From Streptomyces qinglanensis (lineage in GTDB: Bacteria; Actinomycetota; Actinomycetes; Streptomycetales; Streptomycetaceae), in the NCBI RefSeq assembly GCF_900111245.1, contig NZ_FOGO01000015.1, positions 110,101-174,100 on the forward strand: 64,000 bases of DNA. Reading direction: 5' to 3'. This document shows, in pieces, positions 51,587-62,549 of the stretch. Position 1 is the first letter of the stretch; every line of letters begins with the position of its first letter. A model generated the notes under the pieces. The model was given only the letters and a program-made list of their open reading frames with translations. It ran no database searches and was not told where the DNA came from. A program made the translations under genes and the position numbers.

Positions 51587-52084
51587 AGGTCCCGTCGCGC
51601 ACCGGTCCCGTCACGCGCTGCTGTGCCGCGTCACCCGGTGTGCCCGCTCTCTTACGGTGTCCACGGAAAGGGCACCCGCCTGTTCGCCCTCAGCGGATGC
51701 GGGGTGCCGTATCCGGCGGAAGCCGCATGGATTGTCACACCGAGCGGGTAAGAAGGCTCTGACAGCCAGGAAGCCCCAGGTGGCGGCGGCGGATCGGGGG
51801 TGCTGAGTGACAGGTGCCACCGCACGGCCAGGGTGCCGGTGCGGAGGTGTTCGCCTTCGGCGTAGTGGATCCAGGTGAATACGCCTGGCCTGCGGGAACA
51901 TCGTCTCGCACCATCGGGTTGGAACTGGTGTCGGCTGTCCGGGCAGGAGGCGCATGATCGACCGGGTCGACCGGGCCGCAGTCGGCAGTTGGAATGAGCG
52001 GTCCCCCGTTGCGGGACTAAGCTGCGGAAGGACAGCGAGGGGAGCGTCCCCTCACTGCCTGACCGCTCTGAGGAGCGATTAACG
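51587..52084. other. Gene-free region upstream of clpC
   Basis: About 500 bases without a convincing gene; short frames on both strands lack codon bias or ribosome sites. It must hold the clpC promoter. A ClgR-type box lies inside it at 51849-51862, and GAGGAGCG just before 52085 is the clpC ribosome site. Confidence 0.6.
51849..51862 (+). promoter_or_regulatory. Candidate ClgR operator for clpC
   Basis: GTTCGC-N5-GCG occurs at 51849-51862. This agrees with the ClgR box that I recall for Streptomyces clp genes. It is 220 bases before clpC, rather far, so a long leader or second promoter is implied. Confidence 0.5.
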
Positions 52085-54610
<2,526 letters not shown>

Positions 54611-54642
54611 CGCCCGCAGGGCACGCACGCCGGATCATCCGA

Positions 54643-54675
54643 GTGGGGACCGACCCGTCACGGGTCGGTCCCCAC
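54643..54675 (+). terminator. Strong terminator after clpC
   Basis: Perfect 15-bp hairpin, arms 54643-54657 and 54661-54675, in the convergent gap between clpC and the first NACHT gene. Confidence 0.85.
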
Positions 54676-54745
54676 CGGCGTTCCGGCCCGGCGCTCCGGC
54701 CGTCCGCCGACGGGGCGCCCCGGACCGCCCAGGACCCCAGCACCT

Positions 54746-57322
54746 TCAGGACAGGATGCGGATGCCGTCGGGCACTCCGCTCACCCGGGGCAGCCGCGGA
54801 TTGACGCGGAGGGTCGTCAGGTGCGGGAAGGCCGCGAGCCACCCCATCGGCACCCCCAGGTCGTAGGCGAGCCACAGATGGGTGAGCTGCTCGTGGGCGA
54901 GCCCCTCCAGCAGCTCGTCGGGGGTGAACGGCCCGACGATCTGCACCCGCGCCCGCCCGCCCAGCTTCCGCAGCGCGGCCAGCTCGAAGCGGTCGGAGAC
55001 CGGGAAGTACAGCCCCTCCGGGTCCAGGTGCGCGATGATCTCCTCGGCGTACCGGTCGGTGTCGAAGTTCCGCCATCCGCGGGCCAGCTCGGCCCGCAGC
55101 TCCAACGAGGCCCGGTTCCGCAGTCGGGCGAGGTAGTGGATGGCCGCGTCGTCGTTGATCCGGGTGGTGGTCACGGCGAGCCGGTGCGCCTCCCGGTCCG
55201 GGACGGTGCCGGGGTCCGGCAGCATCTCCAGCACGATGGGCCCCACCCACCCCAGGCTGCGGGCGCCCTCCAGAGTGGTGGGCCGCACCATGTTGCGGGT
55301 CTCCCGGCGGATGCGGGCGTGGGTCTCCGGGTCGAGCTCCGTCACATGCTCCAGACAGGCCGCCGCCAGCAGCCGCCGCCGGTTGCGCTGCATGCCCTTG
55401 CGGCCGGGCGCCAGCAGCCCGCCCAGCAGCCGCGCGCACTCCGCGGGCCGGGAGTGCGCGACGGCCATCCGGATGACCTCCTCCCACTCGGACTCGTGCG
55501 CGTGGTCGAGCAGCATGTCGAACGCGCCCTGCTCGACGGACTCCTTGGCGGCGAGGTAGTCCTGCACGGTGCGGTGGACGAACTCGACCGAGTGGTCCGA
55601 CTGTTCGCGCAGCAGACCGGTACGCAGCAGCAGGTGGTTGAAGATGTCCTCGGGCTGTCCCTGGCCGGAGGTGGAGGGGATGGCGGGAAGCTGGCGGGCG
55701 ATCTCCTCCAGCGCCTCCTCCATGGTCAGTTCGGCCCGTCGGGCGACCAGCATCCGGTAGGCGAGCTTGCGCAGCAGCCGCTCGCGGGCGCCGCGCCGCA
55801 GCTTCACGGCGTCGGCGTACAGGACGCGCCGTTCGGGGTCGCGGCGCTGCAGGAGCATCTCCATCGCGGCCTCGTACAGCTCCTTGCGCCCCTGCGGCAG
55901 CGAGCCGGACCGGTCCCGGTTGAGGGCGCAGATCAGCCCGCACATCAGCGGGTTGGTCGCCAGGCCGCGCAGTTCGCGGTAGAGCGGGATGGAGGACAGG
56001 AGCTGATCGCGGTAGTCGGCCAGCCGCTGGTGGTCCTTGCCCTCGTCGACGGCGGCCGCCGTGTGCCAGGCGGTGATGAAGGCGGCCACCTGGTCGCGGC
56101 TCATGGGCGCCAGCGCCAGCTCGTCGAAGCCCTCGTCGGCCAGCCAGTTCGCCTCCACGGCCGAGGGGCGCGCGGTCACCAGGCAGAAGTTGCCCGAGTA
56201 GATCCGCATCAGGCGGCGCAGTTGGTGCCGCAGTGCGGCCCGCTCGGACTCGGGCACCTCGTCGATGCCGTCGACCAGCAGCAGCCCCCGCTCCTCGGTG
56301 AGGACCCGGGCCACCCAGCCGTCGGGCGCCTCGTCGGCCAGCGGATGGCGTACGGCCCGCAGGAAGTCCTCCGGGGAGGGGAACCCCTCGCGGGCGAACC
56401 GGCGCACCGGCAGCACCAGTGGTATCCGGCCGCGCAGCGAGGCCAGTTCGGGCGGCAGCTCGTCGCGTGCCGCGGAGACGGCCAGCCACTGCACGAGCGT
56501 CGTCTTGCCGGATCCGGCCACACCGCGCAGCAGCACCCGTTCGTGGCCGCCCAGCGCGCGGTCGGCGGGGAGCACCGGCTCGCCGCTGCCCCCGTCCTCC
56601 TCGCGCCGCTCCGGATTGTCGAACTCGGCGCTGAGGCTCAGATAGGTGGCGTCCAGCGACCAGTTGTCCGGGGTGTTGGGGTTGGGCAGATCGATGCCGT
56701 AGATGGTCACCCGGTTGTACTGCTCGGCAATGGAACGGGCGTAGCGGGCCTCGAACTCGGCGTCCACGGCGGAGGGCTCCGGTCGGCCCCGTACGGCCTC
56801 CACATCGTTCAAGTCGATCAACTGGCGGATCCGGTGGGCGCGTTCCGGCATGCGGTCGGCGAGGACGGGCGAGCGGCGGATGAGATGGTGCAGCAGGTGC
56901 AGGCAGACGGTGACCAGGAGCCGGTCGTGGAACCAGGCCGCGTCCGTGGACAGCTCGCGGTCCGCGCCCGGGAGCGCGGAGCGCAGCTTGCGGGCGAAGT
57001 CCTGCGGCCCCAGCCGTACCGCCTGCTCATCGGTGGTGTCGAGCTCCCCGGTGATCCACAGGGTGCGGGCGAGTATCGCGGCGACGGGTCCCTCGTCCGG
57101 ATGCGGCAGCCGGTGGGCGGGTGCGGCGAGGCCCACCAGATCCCGGGCGAGCGAGAGCAGCGACTCGTAGGACAGCGGCGGGTTCTCGCCGCGGAAGGAG
57201 ACGAGCCGTGCCAGCAGCTCCCCCTCGGACTGGGCCTGGTCGGGCGTGGACTCGACGGGGAGCAGGAGTTGGCTGACATGCGGATCGGCGACGGTCGAGG
57301 CGAGTCGGACGGCTGGGTCCAT
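54746..57322 (-). CDS. NACHT-domain ATPase (bacterial NLR-like), short C-terminus
   Basis: An 858-residue STAND-class protein. Residues 1-230 form a helical N-terminal domain (EQAVRLGPQDFARKLRSALPG, EARYARSIAEQYNRVTIYGIDLP) of the kind seen before actinobacterial NACHT ATPases; no enzymatic effector motif is visible. The NACHT core has Walker A RVLLRGVAGSGKTTLVQWLA (Lys273), Walker B LLLVDGIDEVPE (about 343-354), sensor/arginine region LVTARPSAVEANWL and NPLMCGLICALNRDR. A helical arm (VEFVHRTVQDYLAAKE) follows. The C-terminus keeps only one or two leucine-rich-like units (LTHLWLAYDLGVPMGWLAAFPHLTTLRVN). It is paralogous to the gene just upstream. Cytoplasmic; probably a sensor oligomerising on a trigger, in analogy with bNACHT defence proteins. 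Confidence 0.85.
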   Translation of the reverse strand: MDPAVRLASTVADPHVSQLLLPVESTPDQAQSEGELLARLVSFRGENPPLSYESLLSLARDLVGLAAPAHRLPHPDEGPVAAILARTLWITGELDTTDEQAVRLGPQDFARKLRSALPGADRELSTDAAWFHDRLLVTVCLHLLHHLIRRSPVLADRMPERAHRIRQLIDLNDVEAVRGRPEPSAVDAEFEARYARSIAEQYNRVTIYGIDLPNPNTPDNWSLDATYLSLSAEFDNPERREEDGGSGEPVLPADRALGGHERVLLRGVAGSGKTTLVQWLAVSAARDELPPELASLRGRIPLVLPVRRFAREGFPSPEDFLRAVRHPLADEAPDGWVARVLTEERGLLLVDGIDEVPESERAALRHQLRRLMRIYSGNFCLVTARPSAVEANWLADEGFDELALAPMSRDQVAAFITAWHTAAAVDEGKDHQRLADYRDQLLSSIPLYRELRGLATNPLMCGLICALNRDRSGSLPQGRKELYEAAMEMLLQRRDPERRVLYADAVKLRRGARERLLRKLAYRMLVARRAELTMEEALEEIARQLPAIPSTSGQGQPEDIFNHLLLRTGLLREQSDHSVEFVHRTVQDYLAAKESVEQGAFDMLLDHAHESEWEEVIRMAVAHSRPAECARLLGGLLAPGRKGMQRNRRRLLAAACLEHVTELDPETHARIRRETRNMVRPTTLEGARSLGWVGPIVLEMLPDPGTVPDREAHRLAVTTTRINDDAAIHYLARLRNRASLELRAELARGWRNFDTDRYAEEIIAHLDPEGLYFPVSDRFELAALRKLGGRARVQIVGPFTPDELLEGLAHEQLTHLWLAYDLGVPMGWLAAFPHLTTLRVNPRLPRVSGVPDGIRILS

Positions 57323-57437
57323 GGATGAGGGCTCCCTGACGGGGGCGGTGCGGGGCGGGTGTGTGGCGTGGGGTGATGGGCGAGGTGGCGGTTCCCGGAT
57401 CGGCTGCTGGTGGTCGTCTGTTGACTGGTTGATGACC

Positions 57438-57467
57438 AGCGTAGGCCGTCCGTGTGGTGCCGGTCAC
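57438..57467 (-). promoter_or_regulatory. Candidate promoter of the first NACHT gene
   Basis: Minus-strand GTGACC (57467-57462) and TACGCT (57443-57438) are 18 bases apart, about 115 bases before the start. A small dyad CTGGT-N5-ACCAG (57425-57439) overlaps the predicted start of transcription. It suggests independent control from the upstream NACHT gene. Confidence 0.45.
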
Positions 57468-57479
57468 CCTGCGTTCGCG

Positions 57480-60400
57480 TCAGGGGTGGGCTCGCCCCTG
57501 CCGGGGGCCGGGGATGGTGGTGACCTTGATGTGCGAGGGGAGGCGGTGGGCGATCGCCGGGCTCTCGGGGCGGACCAGCGTCACCTCTTCGAGTCGGGAG
57601 AGCGCTGCCAGCGGCGCGAGGTCGAGGGACGCACGCGCCTGTGTCAGCTGGAGCCTGCGCAGGCTGGGAAAGCACTCGGGCAGCACGCCCAGTTCGAACG
57701 GGACATTGCTGAGCACCTGCATCTGTGTCACCTGCGGCAGTGGAGTCCGGCTCCAACTGATGTTGTCCAGGTGGTGCGGCTCGCAGGTGAGCTCTTCGAA
57801 CCCGGGCAGCTCGGCGAGTTCGGACCAGTCCTCGGGCGGCAGTGGATGCGCGGTCATGAAGACGTTCAGCGCCTTGAGACTGCGGAGGCGGGATATCCCG
57901 GTGAACGTCTCCGCGTCCTCCGGGAGGAGCAGCGTGGTCAGTTCGGAGAGATGAGCGATGTGGGAGACGCCCGGCCAAGGGGTGCTCTCCCGCAGACACA
58001 GCCAGCGGAGGCCGGTGAGTGCCCCGATCCCCTCCAGCCGCGCAAGCGTCTGCACGTCCCACAGGTACAGGACTTCCAGGGGCAGCGCGGCCAGCGGAGC
58101 GAGGTCCGCCACCGGGCATTCACGGAGGTGGAGCGCACGTAGGTGCGGGAAGGACTGGACGAAATCCAGCCGGCTCAGTGCGGGGTTGCGCGCGATGCCG
58201 AGCTCGACCAGTTCCGTGCCCGAGCCATGGGCCTGGACGAGGTCGTCGACGGAGAACTCGCCAATGACGTGTGAGGTCGTCCGCTCGCCCAGCCTGCGCA
58301 GCCACGCCAGATGCTGTGGCGTGCTCACTGTGACCTGCACCTCGGGCCGGTCGGGAAGGAGGGCGATGATCTGCCGCGCGTAGGTGTCCGCGTCGAAACG
58401 CTCCCAGTGGCAGGCCAGTTGCTGCAGCACGGCAGAGGACGGGTGGTCACGGAACCGGGTCAGGAGTGCGAGTGCGGCGTCGGTGCCGAGCTGGGCTGCG
58501 GTGTGGGCCACGGCCTGGGCTTCGTGAGCCTTCAGGCTCTCCGGTCCCGGCAGCAACTCGAGCACCACCGGGCCGACCTCGGCGAGCTTCTTCGCCTCGT
58601 CGATGCTCTGCGGCGGAATCAGCTCCCTGGCGCGCTCTTCCACCTCGCCCCGTACGGCCGGGTCCAGCTTCGTGGCGTGTTCCAGGCACGCCGTCGCCAG
58701 CAGATGCAACCGGGTCCGCCACTCCGGTTCCGTGTCCCCCCGCTCCACCAGGCCACGCAACAGCCGGGCCCGCTCGTCGGGTCGGGCGTGGGCGACGGCC
58801 ATCCGCACCACGTCCTCCCACTGGTCCAGGTGCGCGTTCTGCACGAGTACGCCGAAGTCGCGCTCCTCCACGGCGGCCTTGGCTCCCAGATAGTCCTGGA
58901 AGGTGCGGTGGACGAAATCCACGGCCTCGGGCCCCGGCTCGCGCAGCAGGCCGGAGCGCACCAGCAGAAAGCGGAAGATCGCCGTCGCCGAGCCCTGGTC
59001 GGCGACGTACGGCATGGCCGGCAGCATCCGCTCCACCAGGCCGACCGCGTCGCTCTGCGCCATCTCGGAGCGGCCGTTGCGAATCAGCCAGTAGGCGAGC
59101 TTCTGCAGAAGCTCCACCTGGGATGCCTCGTCCAGTTCGACGCCGGCCGGATGTGCGGCGTAGACGGCGCGCTCCCGGTCGCGCCGCTCCAGCAGCATTG
59201 CCAGCGCGGCGTCGTAGAGGGCCTTGCGGCCCCGGGGAAGGAAGCCGTGCCGTTCCCGGTGGAGGGCGCAGATCAGACCGCACATCAGGGGGTTGGTGGC
59301 CAGCAGGGACAGGTCGGAGCGGGTGCGTACGGCCGTACGCAACGAGGACGCCAGTTCCTCGTCCGCCTCCGCCGCCGCGTGCCAGCGGCCGATGAACAGG
59401 TCGACATCGGCGGGGCGCATGGGGGAGAGGGAGAGCTCGCTGAAATCCTCCCGGCCCAGCCAGTCCTCCCGTACGGCGGCGGGGCGCGAGGTCACCAGGA
59501 CGAGGTTGTCCGGGTACGCGACCGTCAGATCGCGCAGCCAGGCGTGGGCGAGGGCGCGCTCCTGCTCCGGTACCTCGTCGATGCCGTCGATCAGCAGCAC
59601 CCCGCGCCCGGCCGCCAGCACGCGGTCGGTCCAGGCATGCGGCTGTGCTCCGGCCAGCGGGCAGCCGACGGCGGACAGGAAGTCGGCGGGTGTCGGCAGC
59701 GCCGCCGTACCACGTGTCAGAGTGCGCAGCGGCAGGACGAAGGGCACTCGACCGATCAGATGGGCGTGTCGTCCGGTCAGCTCGGACTGGCGTGCGGTGG
59801 TGACGGCGAGCCACTGGACGAGGGTGGTCTTCCCGGAGCCCGCCACACCGCGCAGCAGCACCCGCCGGTGTCCGGCAAGCGCCTGGTCGGCGGGGTGCGC
59901 CTCGACAGTGGCGGAGGCGGCTGCCATGCCCTCCAGGTCGTCGAATGCGCCGGTACCCGGCCCGTCGGCCGTCGCCTCCAGGCTCAGATACGCGGTGTCC
60001 AGCGGCCACTCGCTCGCCTGCTGGACGTCGATGCCGTAGATGGTGAGGGTGCGGTGCCGTTTGGCGATGTAGCGGGCGTACTGCTGCTCGAACCCGGCGT
60101 CCTGCGCGGACTGGGAGGGGATGCGCTCGATCAGGACGTCGACGAGGGTGACCAGGTCCCCGAGCTTGCGGCTCTGCTCGACCAGGATGCGGGCCACGAA
60201 GGTGGAGCGCTGGGTGAGGAAGTGCAGGATGTGCAGGCAGGCCGTCTCCAGCACCCGCTGGTAGAGCGCCTCCTCCGCGGGGGTGGCGTCCCGGTGCGGG
60301 TCGTGCATGGCGGCCTGCGCGTGCAGGGCACGGGCGAAGTCGGTGTGGCCGAGACTGACCGCCTCCACGTCGCTCAGGCCGATGTCCCCGAGCGCGTGCA

Positions 60401-60680
60401 GCGTGTCGGCGAGCCGCTCCGCGGCCCGCTCCGCCTCGTCGGGGGAGGGGGCCTCATGCGGTCCGATGCCCCGTACCGCCCGGTCGACCAGCTCCCCGGC
60501 GAGCTTCTCCAGGTGCTGCCTGCCCAGCTCCCGGCGCTCACCCGTGAAGGAGACCAGGCGTGAGACCCGCACCGGCCGGTCCACCAGCCCGGCACCCGCG
60601 CTCTCCGCGGTGAACAGCCGCCTGACCAGCGGTGCCAGCACGCTGGAGGCGATGCGCAGCCCGACGACCCCCGCGTCCAT
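57480..60680 (-). CDS. NACHT-domain ATPase with leucine-rich C-terminus (bacterial NLR-like)
   Basis: A 1066-residue protein with NLR architecture. The N-terminal helical domain (residues 1-255; VEAVSLGHTDFARALHAQAAM, QQYARYIAKRHRTLTIYGIDV) is homologous to that of the neighbour. NACHT core: RVLLRGVAGSGKTTLVQWLA (Lys284), LLIDGIDEVPEQERALAHAW, VTSRPAAVREDWLG, NPLMCGLICALHRER. The arm includes VDFVHRTFQDYLGAKAAV. From about residue 815 to the end there are irregular leucine-rich repeats (LVELGIARNPALSRLDFVQSFPHLRALHLRECPVADLAPLAALPLEVLYLW and more, read in order), likely the sensor. The frame continues upstream to 61820 only as a shadow of the M23 gene; ATG 60680 follows CGGGGGG. Candidate role: anti-phage or intercellular conflict. 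Confidence 0.85.
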   Translation of the reverse strand: MDAGVVGLRIASSVLAPLVRRLFTAESAGAGLVDRPVRVSRLVSFTGERRELGRQHLEKLAGELVDRAVRGIGPHEAPSPDEAERAAERLADTLHALGDIGLSDVEAVSLGHTDFARALHAQAAMHDPHRDATPAEEALYQRVLETACLHILHFLTQRSTFVARILVEQSRKLGDLVTLVDVLIERIPSQSAQDAGFEQQYARYIAKRHRTLTIYGIDVQQASEWPLDTAYLSLEATADGPGTGAFDDLEGMAAASATVEAHPADQALAGHRRVLLRGVAGSGKTTLVQWLAVTTARQSELTGRHAHLIGRVPFVLPLRTLTRGTAALPTPADFLSAVGCPLAGAQPHAWTDRVLAAGRGVLLIDGIDEVPEQERALAHAWLRDLTVAYPDNLVLVTSRPAAVREDWLGREDFSELSLSPMRPADVDLFIGRWHAAAEADEELASSLRTAVRTRSDLSLLATNPLMCGLICALHRERHGFLPRGRKALYDAALAMLLERRDRERAVYAAHPAGVELDEASQVELLQKLAYWLIRNGRSEMAQSDAVGLVERMLPAMPYVADQGSATAIFRFLLVRSGLLREPGPEAVDFVHRTFQDYLGAKAAVEERDFGVLVQNAHLDQWEDVVRMAVAHARPDERARLLRGLVERGDTEPEWRTRLHLLATACLEHATKLDPAVRGEVEERARELIPPQSIDEAKKLAEVGPVVLELLPGPESLKAHEAQAVAHTAAQLGTDAALALLTRFRDHPSSAVLQQLACHWERFDADTYARQIIALLPDRPEVQVTVSTPQHLAWLRRLGERTTSHVIGEFSVDDLVQAHGSGTELVELGIARNPALSRLDFVQSFPHLRALHLRECPVADLAPLAALPLEVLYLWDVQTLARLEGIGALTGLRWLCLRESTPWPGVSHIAHLSELTTLLLPEDAETFTGISRLRSLKALNVFMTAHPLPPEDWSELAELPGFEELTCEPHHLDNISWSRTPLPQVTQMQVLSNVPFELGVLPECFPSLRRLQLTQARASLDLAPLAALSRLEEVTLVRPESPAIAHRLPSHIKVTTIPGPRQGRAHP

Positions 60681-60738
60681 CCCCGACCCCCCGTTCGGCG
60701 CTCGACTCCCCGCAGTACGGAGCCGCGTACGGCGAGCA

Positions 60739-60767
60739 AGCGTAGAGGGACCCGTGCGCCGCGTCGA
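60739..60767 (-). promoter_or_regulatory. Candidate promoter of the LRR-bearing NACHT gene
   Basis: Minus-strand TCGACG (60767-60762) and TACGCT (60744-60739) are 17 bases apart and would start transcription about 52 bases before the ATG. The -10 hexamer is the same as for the other NACHT gene. Confidence 0.45.
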
Positions 60768-60951
60768 TGACGGCCCCCTCGCACCGCGGGGGCCTCCGGA
60801 GTGAGCGGGGCCATATGAGCCCGGCCACGTCCGGCGCGGCTCCGCCGTGAAGTGCGGCACAGGACCGAAGGGGGCTACGAGGCCCGATAGGAGGCAGCGG
60901 GCCGTCGCGGGTGCCCTGGCGGGCGCGGGTGACCCGGTGCGGCGGCGCGGG

Positions 60952-61088
60952 GTGACCTGGGTCTCTCGTCCTGCTACGGGAGTCTTTAGTAGAAGGGGTC
61001 CTTGATGCCCCTTTTCGGGCGGGTTACCAAGGGGGCGCGTCCGCTTCGAGGCGCACTCCACGAACCCCCTTCCGGAGGTAGCACCCCT
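60952..61088 (+). promoter_or_regulatory. Promoter and structured leader of the M23 peptidase gene
   Basis: GTGACC (60952-60957) and TACGGG (60975-60980) with a 17-base spacer are a fair promoter match. The leader of about 100 bases has AAGGGG (60993-60998)/CCCCTT (61008-61013) and a GGGGG/CCCCC pairing around 61030-61070, ending in GGAGG before the ATG. I do not recognise a known riboswitch class. No gene is seen in 60681-61088. Confidence 0.4.
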
Positions 61089-61811
61089 ATGGCGATGTCG
61101 AGGACCACCAACCGCGCCCGGACCTACACGACGGCGCTGGCCGTCGGAATGGGCGCGTCGATGGCCCTGGGGGCCGGCACGGCGCTGGCGGCCGCGAAGG
61201 CCGAGGCGAACACGGCCCAGCACGACATCTTCGCGACCGGCACGGCGAGCAGCCTCGCGAAGTCCACGCAGCAGCAGGCCGACGCGCACCGCAAGGCGGT
61301 CGAGGCCGCCGAGAAGGCCGAGAAGCGCGCCGCCGAGGCGAAGAAGCGCGCGGCCCAGAAGGCCGCCCGGGACGCCAAGCGGCTGCAGGCGTCCTGGATC
61401 AAGCCGGTCGGCGGCAAGTACGAACTGAGCGCCTCCTACGGCAAGGCGGGCGGCCGCTGGGCGCACAACCACTCCGGCCAGGACTTCGCCGTGGGTGTCG
61501 GCACCCCGGTCAAGGCCGTGCACAAGGGCACCGTCGTCAAGGCGGGGCCGAACGGGGCCGGCGACGGCCCGGCGTACGGCAACGCCATCGTGATCCGGCA
61601 CGACAACGGTGCGTACTCGCAGTACGCGCACCTGTCGCAGATCAACGTCAAGCCCGGTCAGCAGATCAAGACCGGACAGAACATAGCCAAGTCCGGCAAC
61701 ACCGGAAACTCCTCGGGTCCGCACCTGCACTTCGAGGTCCGCAAGGGTCCGGACTACGGCACGGCGGTCGACCCGGTGGCGGCCATGCGGGCGGTCGGCG
61801 TCACCTTCTGA
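61089..61811 (+). CDS. Secreted M23 peptidoglycan endopeptidase
   Basis: A 240-residue LytM-type metallopeptidase. A signal peptide with Arg start and TALAVGMGASMALGAGTALAAAKA is followed by an Ala/Lys/Glu coiled-coil linker (EAAEKAEKRAAEAKKRAAQKAARDAKRLQ) and the M23 domain: zinc ligands His and Asp in HNHSGQDFAVGVGTPVKAVHKG and the HLHFEVRKG motif near the end; GNAIVIRHDNGAYSQYAHLS between. It probably cleaves wall cross-links outside the cell. GGAGG lies ten bases before the ATG. Terminator hairpins follow. Confidence 0.9.
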   Translation: MAMSRTTNRARTYTTALAVGMGASMALGAGTALAAAKAEANTAQHDIFATGTASSLAKSTQQQADAHRKAVEAAEKAEKRAAEAKKRAAQKAARDAKRLQASWIKPVGGKYELSASYGKAGGRWAHNHSGQDFAVGVGTPVKAVHKGTVVKAGPNGAGDGPAYGNAIVIRHDNGAYSQYAHLSQINVKPGQQIKTGQNIAKSGNTGNSSGPHLHFEVRKGPDYGTAVDPVAAMRAVGVTF

Positions 61812-61883
61812 CCCCCGCACCCCGGGGCGCGGGCCCCGGCGCCGGCCCCCGGCCGCGCCGCGCGGCCCGCGCCACCACAGGAC

Positions 61884-61946
61884 ACTCCGGCTCAGGGGAC
61901 GTGCCGGAGTCGGCAGCAGCGCCCGTCATCCGTGACGGGCGCTGCT
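61884..61946. terminator. Two hairpins between M23 and TetR genes
   Basis: ACTCCGGC (61884-61891)/GCCGGAGT (61903-61910), then a perfect 14-bp hairpin 61915-61928/61933-61946. The second includes the TetR stop codon (61926-61928), so the terminator overlaps the end of that gene. Confidence 0.8.
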
Positions 61947-62534
61947 CGTTTCCGCAGCGGGCCGGGGTGCCGGGCCGTGGTGGTGGGCCGAGGTGACCAG
62001 CTCCCGGGCGACCTCCAGGGCGGCTTGGCGCTTCTCCTCGATGCCCGCGCCGGAGCTCTCCAGCGTGAAGAGCGACGAGTGCATGGTGAACAGGGCCGAG
62101 CTGCAGCGCACCTGGTCGGTCAGGGCGGCGTCCTCGTCCTTGATCAGCTTCAGCAGGGTGAACATGCGCGCCTTCATCTGCTCGCCCACGGACAGGTCTC
62201 GCAGCGCGGCCTGGTTCTCGTGGATGAACCGGACGAGCGGGGTGGCCTTGCTGATGCACTCGCTGTAGCGGTTGAGGATCTCCAGCTTCGTCTCCAGGGT
62301 GGTCGGCTGCCGTGCCTCGGCCCAGGCGATCACCTCGTCGGCCGGGCCCAGCACCAGATCCTCGAAGAGGCTGGTGACCAGGTCTTCCTTGGTCTTGAAG
62401 TGGTAGTAGAGCGCGGCCTTGGTGACACCGAGCTGCTCGGCGATCTCCCTGAGCGAGGTCTTCTCGTAACCGCGCTCAGCGAACAGCTCCAGGGCGATGT
62501 CCTGGATGCGCTGACGGGTGTTTCCCCTGCTCAT
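61926..62534 (-). CDS. TetR-family repressor of the adjacent efflux gene
   Basis: A 202-residue TetR regulator. Helix-turn-helix: TRQRIQDIALELFAERGYEKTSLREIAEQLGVTKAALYYHFKTKEDLVTSL in order. The ligand domain is helical with the FTMHSSLFTLESSG stretch. ATG 62534 follows GAAGGGA; the longer frame to 62666 lies in the operator region. It is divergent from the DHA2 exporter and most likely represses it through the paired operators between them. Confidence 0.92.
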   Translation of the reverse strand: MSRGNTRQRIQDIALELFAERGYEKTSLREIAEQLGVTKAALYYHFKTKEDLVTSLFEDLVLGPADEVIAWAEARQPTTLETKLEILNRYSECISKATPLVRFIHENQAALRDLSVGEQMKARMFTLLKLIKDEDAALTDQVRCSSALFTMHSSLFTLESSGAGIEEKRQAALEVARELVTSAHHHGPAPRPAAETSSARHG

Positions 62535-62549
62535 GTCGGTCCCTTCAGA

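Noticed and set aside
60840..61088. ydaO (c-di-AMP) riboswitch before the M23 gene.
   Set aside because: I could not find the conserved core segments by eye; only simple pairings are visible, so it is listed as an unassigned leader.
60681..61820. The frame of the second NACHT protein continues upstream to about 1446 codons.
   Set aside because: The extra part is antisense to the M23 gene and its leader, has no family sequence, and a good start with a ribosome site exists at 60680.
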